A stretch of DNA of 64,000 nucleotides from Chitinophaga flava. Lineage in GTDB: Bacteria; Bacteroidota; Bacteroidia; Chitinophagales; Chitinophagaceae. Below are positions 23,101 to 32,100 of the stretch, piece by piece. The stretch spans positions 3,162,001-3,226,000 of the forward strand of contig NZ_QFFJ01000002.1 of assembly GCF_003308995.1 (NCBI RefSeq), written 5' to 3'. The notes under the pieces were generated by a model, which saw nothing but the letters and a program-made list of their open reading frames with translations, was not told the DNA's origin and searched no databases. The position numbers and the translations under genes are program-made. The number at the start of each line of letters is the position of its first letter. The first letter of the stretch is position 1.

Positions 23101-26100
23101 AGTAAGCTCTTTAGACAGGCTACACTGCTGCGCAGTTTACCGGTCTATCAGTTTGGTTATCAGAAATGCTGGCTGGAGAAAATGAATGCGCAAAATGTTC
23201 AGCAGTTTAATTCGCTGGAAGAGCTTTTCTATGAACGAACATGGGAAAGAACGGATTTAAATGCAACCCCCGGCAGTGCTGCGGGAATCGCTGACAAGAA
23301 TGTACTGGTGTTCATCAATGATCGTTCGATAGAAAAAAGCGGTAGCGCTGAGCTGCTTCAGCTGTTAATGAAACATAATAACGATATAAGTTATGTTGTT
23401 CATCAACAGGAAAATAATATTCATCCGGAAGTTATTTTCGATTTCAACAACAAGGCAGATGTAACAGCCATTCTTCATGAAAAAATAAAGAGCAAACCAC
23501 TGGACCTGGTGATATATGTCTCTCCCGGTACAGACCTTGCTTTCCCTGCACTGGATATTATAGCTGTGCGGAATGTGTTTTCCTGGTCAATGGAATCCGG
23601 GAATAAAATTCCAATGTTTGTTTCTGTCTCCTTTGATAATTATGAAATCCTGGGAAATGAACGAAAACAGGAAAAACCATCCATTGTATATGGTGTTACA
23701 AAATCTCTTCGCGGTGAATTCCTGACATTGGAGACCCACGCTTTCCATCTGGACTTACCGGCTGCTGAAGGTAACTACGAAAGTAGTCTGCTGCTTGCCC
23801 TGGAAAAGAATGATGATAGAGATCTGGTCGTTGTAAGAGGCAAGTACTGCTGGAAGCCATTCTACAGACATGTACAGCTTTCCGGTAATCAGACGGCGTC
23901 TGAGGACAACACTGTAGAAAAAGAGCGGGTATATTTAATTACGGGAGGATTGGGTGCTGTTGGTAGTGCTTACGCTGCCCACCTTGCCCGGAACGAACAG
24001 AAAAGTACGATCATACTGATTGGCCGTAGTGCTGCATCAGATTTGAAAGAAACGTATAAGTCCAGACTGGATGATCTCAACAAAACGCATCACCGCGTTA
24101 TCTATGCGTCTGTAGATATTGGTCAGACAAACGCATCTTCCCAATTGATAGCGATTTTAGAACAATATGAAATCACCACTATAGATGTGGTGCTGCATGC
24201 CGCTGGTGTTGCTGCGAAAAGCCTGCTGAAAGGGAAAACAGCGGAAGATATAGAACAGGTGGTGCATCCGAAAATTGTTGGATTTGAAAACCTGCTTCAA
24301 ATCGCCGCTACTGTCCAAATAGGTAAACTGGTATGTTGTTCTTCATTGACCAGTATTCTGCCTTCTGTGGGGAATATGGAATATGCAGCAGCAAACATGT
24401 ATCTGGATGAAGTCAGCTTCAGCAAACATCCAGGTGTCAATTCCATCCTGACGGTTAATCTGAATCAGATCTCTGACGCGGGCATGGCAATTGACTTCTT
24501 AAACGAAAATGCAACCACGCTGGGCAAAACGTCCAATTCAATTAAGAGCGATGAATTCCCTGGCATACTGGAAACGTTGATGCGCTTTAAGGACAAAAAC
24601 AATATTCTCCTGTCGAGATATCACTTTGATGGCAACTATGTAGCTGGCCCTCAAACTGTAAATACGCCCGTTGACGTTAGCAAGGATAAAAGTGACATCA
24701 GACTGTTGGATGAAGACTATACGGATATACAATATCAGGTAGCGCAGATTTTTGGTGAAGTGCTTGGGGTGGAACAGGTTTCCATTCATGACGACTTCTT
24801 CAAAATAGGCGGTAACTCCTTACTGGTCATCCAGCTGAAGAACAGACTTAATCAGCTGAAAGAATTCAAACATATCGGGACAGCAGACCTGTTTAAGTAT
24901 AACACTATTCAGAAGCTGGTAGAAAGCATCCGGCAGGATGCAACCACCAGCTATAATCTGCAAACAAATGCCAGTCAGGGTGACAGCCGGGAAATAGCTG
25001 TTATCGCAGTGTCAGGGGCCTTTAGTGGCGTGGCCAATGTGGACGAGCTATGGCAGATTATCTCCAGCCAGCAAGAGGGGATCCGGTTCTACAGCAAAGA
25101 AGAATGCCGTGAACTGCAATTGGATGAATCATTGCTGGAACATCCTGATTTTGTGCCGGTGTCGGGCCATGTGAAAGATATTGAGTTGTTTGATCCCCTG
25201 TTCTGGGACATTTCTCCCAATGAGGCCAAACAGCTGGATCCGCAGATCCGGAAGTTTATTGAACATTGCTGGTTTGCGCTGGAGTCTGCCGGCTATGCTG
25301 CTGAACGAAGAAAATGCAGTATCGGTGTATTTGCAGGAAGCGGTGAAAATACCTATTTGCAGGAACATATTCTGCCGGAACTGGCTTTAAGTGCGATCGG
25401 TTCGTGGGAGGCATTTGTGTCCAACAGCAAACATGCTTTGGCCACTAAAACCGCCTATCTGATGGATCTGTCGGGGCCTGCCAATTCCATCAATACCGCC
25501 TGCTCTACCAGTCTGGTTACTATAGCAGAGGCTTGTAAAAGCCTGCAGGTGGGCGCCTGCGATATGGCGCTGGCAGGTGGAGTAACACTCGATCTGCCAG
25601 ACCAGGTGGGCTATTTATACCAGGAAGGAATGACACATTCCAGGGATGGCCACTGTCGTACCTTTGACCGCCTGGGCGGTGGTACTACCACTGGTTCCGG
25701 TGTAGGCGTGGTATTACTGAAACGACTAAACGATGCGATTAAAGACCAGGACCAGATTCTGGCGGTCATCAAAGGATATGCAACCAATAATGATGGTTCC
25801 CGGAAAACCAGCTATACTGCGCCATCTGTAATAGGCCAGACAGAGTGTATCATCAACGCTCAGAAGATGGCCGGCATCACATCAGACCAGATAGATTATG
25901 TAGAGTGTCATGGTACGGCCACCCATTTAGGCGATCCTATTGAAGTGCAGGCATTAAGAGAGGCCTTTGCGTTTAGCAGGTCCGAACATAGAGACCCGGC
26001 AAAGAAAACGGTACTGGGGGCTGTTAAAGCCAATATCGGGCATCCTGATGCCGGCGCTGGTGTTGCGGGATTGATTAAGCTATGCGCCATGTTGCAGCAT

Positions 26101-29100
26101 AACATCATGCCCGGGCAGGTGAATTTTAGTACGCCTAACCCCGAGCTGAAGCTGGAGGAGAGCACTTTTGAAGTACTCAGCGCAAATAGGCCATGGTTAA
26201 CCGTTTCGGGCAGACAACGTTTGGCCGCAGTGAGCTCCTTCGGTGTTGGTGGTACCAATGCGCATATGATTGTAGGAGAATATGTTTCCGATATATCAAT
26301 ACCGTGCACAGATTGCGCCACTGACAATGAATCAATATATATTGTTCCTGTTTCCGCTAAAAGCCGGCAGTCGCTGGAGAACTATAAACAGGCACTGATA
26401 AAAGCCTGTGAGGCCAATCCTTTATTAAAGGCTAACGATATCGCCTATACGCTGCAGGAGAAACGGGAGCATTTCCAGCACCGCAGTGCCTACTGTGTCA
26501 AAAATACCGCTGAACTGCTGGACCGGTTAAAACAAGATACTTCCTATGGACAGGCCGGTTCTGCAGATGAAAACAGGATAGTGCTGATGTTCCCTGGTCA
26601 GGGAGTGCAATATGTAAACATGGCCAGGGCCCTGTATCAGAATGTACCCGCTTTCAGGGGAATCATAGACCACTGTATATCCCTGGCTAACCGGCACCTG
26701 GATGTTGATCTTTATAAAATCATCTATACTGAGGATGAATCTTCCCGGTATGATATCAATGATATGCGATGGGCGCCTATATCCCTGTTTATCGTTGAAT
26801 ACGCACTGGCCAGGTACCTGGAGCAACTGGGTATCAGCGCAGATGCCTATATCGGGCACAGTTTGGGAGAATATATAGCCGCTACTTTAGCTGGTGTGTT
26901 CGCGCTGGAAGATGCTATCAGACTGGTGGTGGCCAGAGGCAGCCTGATGTCGGCCATGAAGGCCGGTGGAATGCTGGCCATTAATGCCAGAGAAGAGAAG
27001 GTGAAAGCCATCGTTGCACAACATCATTGTGATATAGCGGTGGTTAATACCATGGATGATGTGATTGCTTCCGGAGAAGAGAAGGATGTGGACCGTCTGC
27101 AAAAAGCCCTGGAACAGCTTGAAATTCCTGTGATAAGGATTAGCATTAATGTAGCAGGTCATTCCAGGATGATGGATGAAATGGTGGCGAAATTCAAAAC
27201 ATTATTCAGTGATATAAAATTAAATAAGCCTGCGAAACCCTTTATCTCCAACCTGAGTGGTGAGATCGCTACAGATGAAGTAGCTACTCCGGAATACTGG
27301 TGCAAACAACTTAGAAACACAGTACGGTTTGCAAAAGGCATTGATAGCTTAAGCAAACAGTATGGTCATAAGGTGAGTTTTATTGAAATAGGTCCGGGTA
27401 AAGGATTGAGCTACTTTGTAGGTAAATATAGGGATGCAGGTAACTACCAGTCACTGAATACCCTGCATTTGCTGCCTTCTGCCAAAGAGTCCAATGATGC
27501 TTATCTGAACATGGATTCCAGGGAAAACATTATTGCAAAACTCTGGATGAATGGCATCATTCAACAGCCCAATGAAAGCGATGTGTTCGCACAGGCAACA
27601 TTGCTGCGTAGCTTACCGGTCTATCAGTTTAATCACCAGAGATGCTGGATAGAGAAAACAAAAAGAAAAGAAACGGACGGTACTTCCACAGATGTGTTGA
27701 AAATGCTTCCGAAAGAAAAATGGCTAAGTACGCCGGTATGGTCTGCGGTGTCGAATCTGAATAAAGCCGCCGTAAAGGATGGAAAAAAATTCGATAAAAC
27801 GCTTGTAGTGCTGAGAGAAGATCAGCAGGGCTTATACGATTTTACGTTGCTGTCACAGGATGTGCAGCTGGTAGTGCTGAGTAAAAAGAATGCTGATGCG
27901 GATAATATCGAAGCCGGCAAACCGATAACGCTTAACCCTGAAGAGGAGCGGCATTTTGAAAAACTGGCTGCCTACATCAAATCCAAACGGATCGTATTCG
28001 ACGCTATTATTCATACAGCGTCTATCGATAACGATACCGACATCGATCAGGCGCTTTATAACAGCTATTATTCACTGTTCCTGGTCCGTCATCACTTATT
28101 GAGAGTGATGGATACTGAAAATCTGATTGTCCTGACCAATGGGATGGCGCAGATCACCGGCGAAGACAGGATCTGTCCTGCTAATGGAACCATGATGGGC
28201 GCTATCAGAAATATTAACCATGAGTTTCTGAGTATGGATGCCAGGATAATCGATATCGGGGATGCCGGACATGTGACAGCTGCCGTGGCTCAGATCTGGA
28301 ACAATAGTAAATACCATAAATCCGATGAGCTGCTGGCAGTCCGTTTCGGAAAGCTGTGGACCGAGGGCCTTGAAAGCATCAGTAACACTTTTGTTGAAGA
28401 AAATCTTATCGCGGATGGGGATATAATTCTCATTACGGGTGGTCTGGGAAATGTAGGGTTGGCAGTTGCTGAACATATATCCGGGCATCACCGTGTGACG
28501 TTCATTCTCGTCAGCAGAACCAATATCTATCAGCAAAACCCATCTGAAACGACTAAACGAAAGATAGCGGCCATAGAAAGGATCAGGAATAATGGTTCTG
28601 TTGTAGAAGTACAGCCTGCGGATATTTCCAGCCCTGAACAGATAAAGATCATGCAGGATGCTGTGAGTCAGCGATATGGTAATATAACAGGTATCATTCA
28701 TACCGCATCAGGAACCATTGTGGACCTGGATGATTACAGCCTGGCAGCCATGAAAGGAGCCTTTAACGCAAAAGTTTATGGTATCGACAACGTGCTGAAT
28801 GTCCTGGAACTGAGCCAGGTTAAGTTTGTTGCTTCTACTTCTTCTCTGGCAAGTTTGCTGGGTGATGTGAACAGAATTGAATATTGTGCCGCCAATGCTT
28901 ACCTGGATTATCTGTCAGTAGATAAAAAACGATTCCCTGGTATTAAATTCATCGCAGCGAACTGGAATGCCTGGCAGGTGGATGGTTTTGAAACAGGAGT
29001 ATTACAAGGTCTGGAGAAACTCATGTATTCAAACGGCGCCAGCCACGAAGAAAATGCGGCGCTGTTTTACCGGTTGATAAATCAGACCAGTTACGAACAG

Positions 29101-32100
29101 GTGGCGGTATCCGGATTGGACCTGCAACAATTAAAAAGAGAGTTGTTCAAACCAGTCAGTCCACAGGTTGCTATCAGTGAGATAGACATCCTCGAAAAAG
29201 AGTATTCAGAAGAGGAATATCAGGTGGCTCTGGTATTTGCTGAATTGCTCGGCATGGAACAGATCTCTTTGCATGATGACTTCTTTAAGATCGGCGGTAA
29301 CTCGATTCTGGCTATACAGGCTTCCCACAAAATAAACAAGGTATTAGGAGTTGAAATAAAGGTGGCGGATGTATTTAAGCACAGGACCGTTGCATTGCTT
29401 TTGCGGAATAGCAAAGGTCAGGCGCGGATCAGTATCCCCCGGACCAATGACAGTCAGGTGGTGCTTTCTTTTGCTCAGGAACGCCTTTGGTTTATTGAGG
29501 AATATGAAGGCGGAACCAATGCTTACCATATACCAACCGTGTATGAGTTAGTGGATGTCACTGCGTTGGAAGGATTCAAATATGCACTCAGCGAGATCGT
29601 TGCCAGGCATGAAGTGTTAAGAAGTACTATAGAAGGCAGGGAACATCAGGCCGTTCAGATCGTGCATGAGGAACCATTGGTGATGGAGGAAGTAGTGCTG
29701 TCTCTTCAGGATAACCTGGACGCAATGCTGGTAGCAGATATCAATCGTCCTTTTGATCTGCGGCATGTTTACCCGATACGTGTGAAGTTTTACAGGATCC
29801 AGGCGGAAGGCATCGATGAAAGAATAGTGATGCTCATTAATATGCATCATATTGCCAGCGATGGCTGGTCAATGGATGTATTCCAGAAAGAGCTGCTGGC
29901 TTATTGCCAGGCGTATATGCAGAAAGATGCTTCTTTCAGTCTGCCTGCTTTGGAAATCCAGTATAAGGACTATGCCCAATGGCAAAGATCATGGCTGACA
30001 GGAGAAACACTGGACCGGCAGCTGGGCTACTGGAAAGACAGGCTGGCCGGTTATCAGACGTTAGTGCTGCCTACCGACAATCCAAGACCCGACCGCATAG
30101 ATTACCGGGGTGGGCATCAGGTATTTACGCTCAATAAGGAGATCAGTAACAGGTTAAGGGCCCTGGTCAAACAACATGGAGTGACATTGTACAGTGCGTT
30201 GCTGGGCGGTATTAATATTCTCCTGGGCAAGTACTCCGGACAAAACGATATTCTGGTGGGAGGTCCGATCGCCAACCGCCATTACAGGCAAACACAGGAC
30301 CTTATCGGTTTCTTTGTCAATACCCTGGTCAGCAGAACGCTGTTAGACAATACCCAAAGTTATGAAGCGCTGATCCGGCAGGTACATCAGCAGCAGATGG
30401 ATGCACAACAGCACCAGGACCTGCCGTTTGAAAAACTCGTCAATGAATTGGGTGTGGAAAGAGATCTTACCCGACACCCACTCTTCCAGGTGGCATTCTC
30501 GGTCCAGAGCTTTGGCAGTAAAGCGTTCGAGGGGCAGCATGACTATCTCAAACCCTACGAGGGCGTGTTTTTGCACGAGGTGGAAAAATTTGACCTGTCC
30601 ATTTTTATGGATGACAGCCATGAAGAGATCACAGGTCAGATCTGTTATGCCATCAGCTTGTTCAGGAAAGAAACCATATCCAGACTGATTCAGCATTATA
30701 TCTACCTGCTGGATGTGCTTACGCAGGCACCTGAAAAGATATATAGCACCTGTTGTTTATTGTCGCCGGAAGAATACCAGCAAATTGTTTACGAGCGGAA
30801 TGTTGCTACCAGAGCCTATGCTGGCGATACAACCATTCATCAGTATTTTGAAGAGCAGGTGCTGAAAAATCCGGACAATATAGCATTGGTTTATGAAGAC
30901 CAGCAGTTAAGCTACCGCCAGCTCAATGAAAAAAGCAACCAGCTGGCCCGCCATATCAGGGAGCAATACAAACAAAAAACAGGGGAGGAGCTACAAAGGG
31001 ATACACTTATCGCCCTGTACCTGGACAGAAGCCTGGAAATGGTGATAAGTATACTGGCAGTGCTGAAAGCAGGCGGGGCTTATGTTCCCATGGACCCTTC
31101 CTACCCGCAGCAAAGAACAGACTTTATACTGGAAGACACCGGCGCAGCAATAGTGCTCAGTCACCGCGGTATCAGCGGGGTACAACTTCCGGCGGAAAAG
31201 GTCCTCTATACAGATCTCACAGAAGCGTGTTATCTCAGCGGAGATACCACTAATCTGCCTGTATATAACACCGCACGGGACCTGGCTTATATCATCTATA
31301 CTTCCGGTACCACCGGCAAACCCAAAGGGGTAATGATAGAACAGCATCACGTATTATCATTCGCTGTTGAAAATAATTTTATTGATTACAATAAAGCAGC
31401 CACCGTGGCGGGTTTATCCAATTATGCTTTTGATGGAAGCATATTTGATATCTTCTTCTCCCTGTTAAACAACAAAAAGCTGGTCATCATCCCCAGACAT
31501 TATCTACTGGATTTGCCGCTGTTGGATGATCAGTTTGTTAAACACAATATAGATACGTCCTTTTTCACCACCTCGCTGTTTAACTCTCTGGCTACGCATC
31601 AGTCGCGCTGCCTCTCTGTTTTGAAACAAATATTTTTCGGAGGAGAGGCCTGCAGCATAGAAGTTGTCAATGATTTTAAAAAGCATTTCCCGGAGACTTC
31701 GCTGACCAATGGTTACGGCCCTACTGAAAACATTGTTTTTTCTGCCTATTGCAACTTGACAGATTACGACACAGCAACTGTAGCGCCGATTGGGTCCCAT
31801 CTGTCTGATAAGAAACTGTATATACTGGACAGCGGTCTTCAGCCGGTACCGGTAAACGTTATCGGAGAATTGTATATAGGAGGCGCTGGCGTTGCACGTG
31901 GTTATCTCAACAATCCGGAATTAACAGCGGAGCGCTTTATTGACAATCCTTTTGCCACTGAAGAAGATAACGCCAAAGGACATACGCGGCTTTACAAAAC
32001 GGGAGATCTGGTAAGATGGCTGCCAGATGGTAATATCGCCTACATGGGCAGAAACGATGAACAGGTAAAGATCCGCGGATTCAGGATAGAGCTGGCGGAA

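Noticed and set aside
23737..23760. A second HAFH string (THAFHLDLPA) in megasynthase 1
   Set aside because: It lies in the structural part of the KR region, far from an AT nucleophile, so it is not an AT signature.
23210..29140. Possible DH or ER domains between AT and KR in modules 4 and 5
   Set aside because: No HxxxGxxxxP motif and no MDR nucleotide motif there; the space is filled by the KR structural subdomain.
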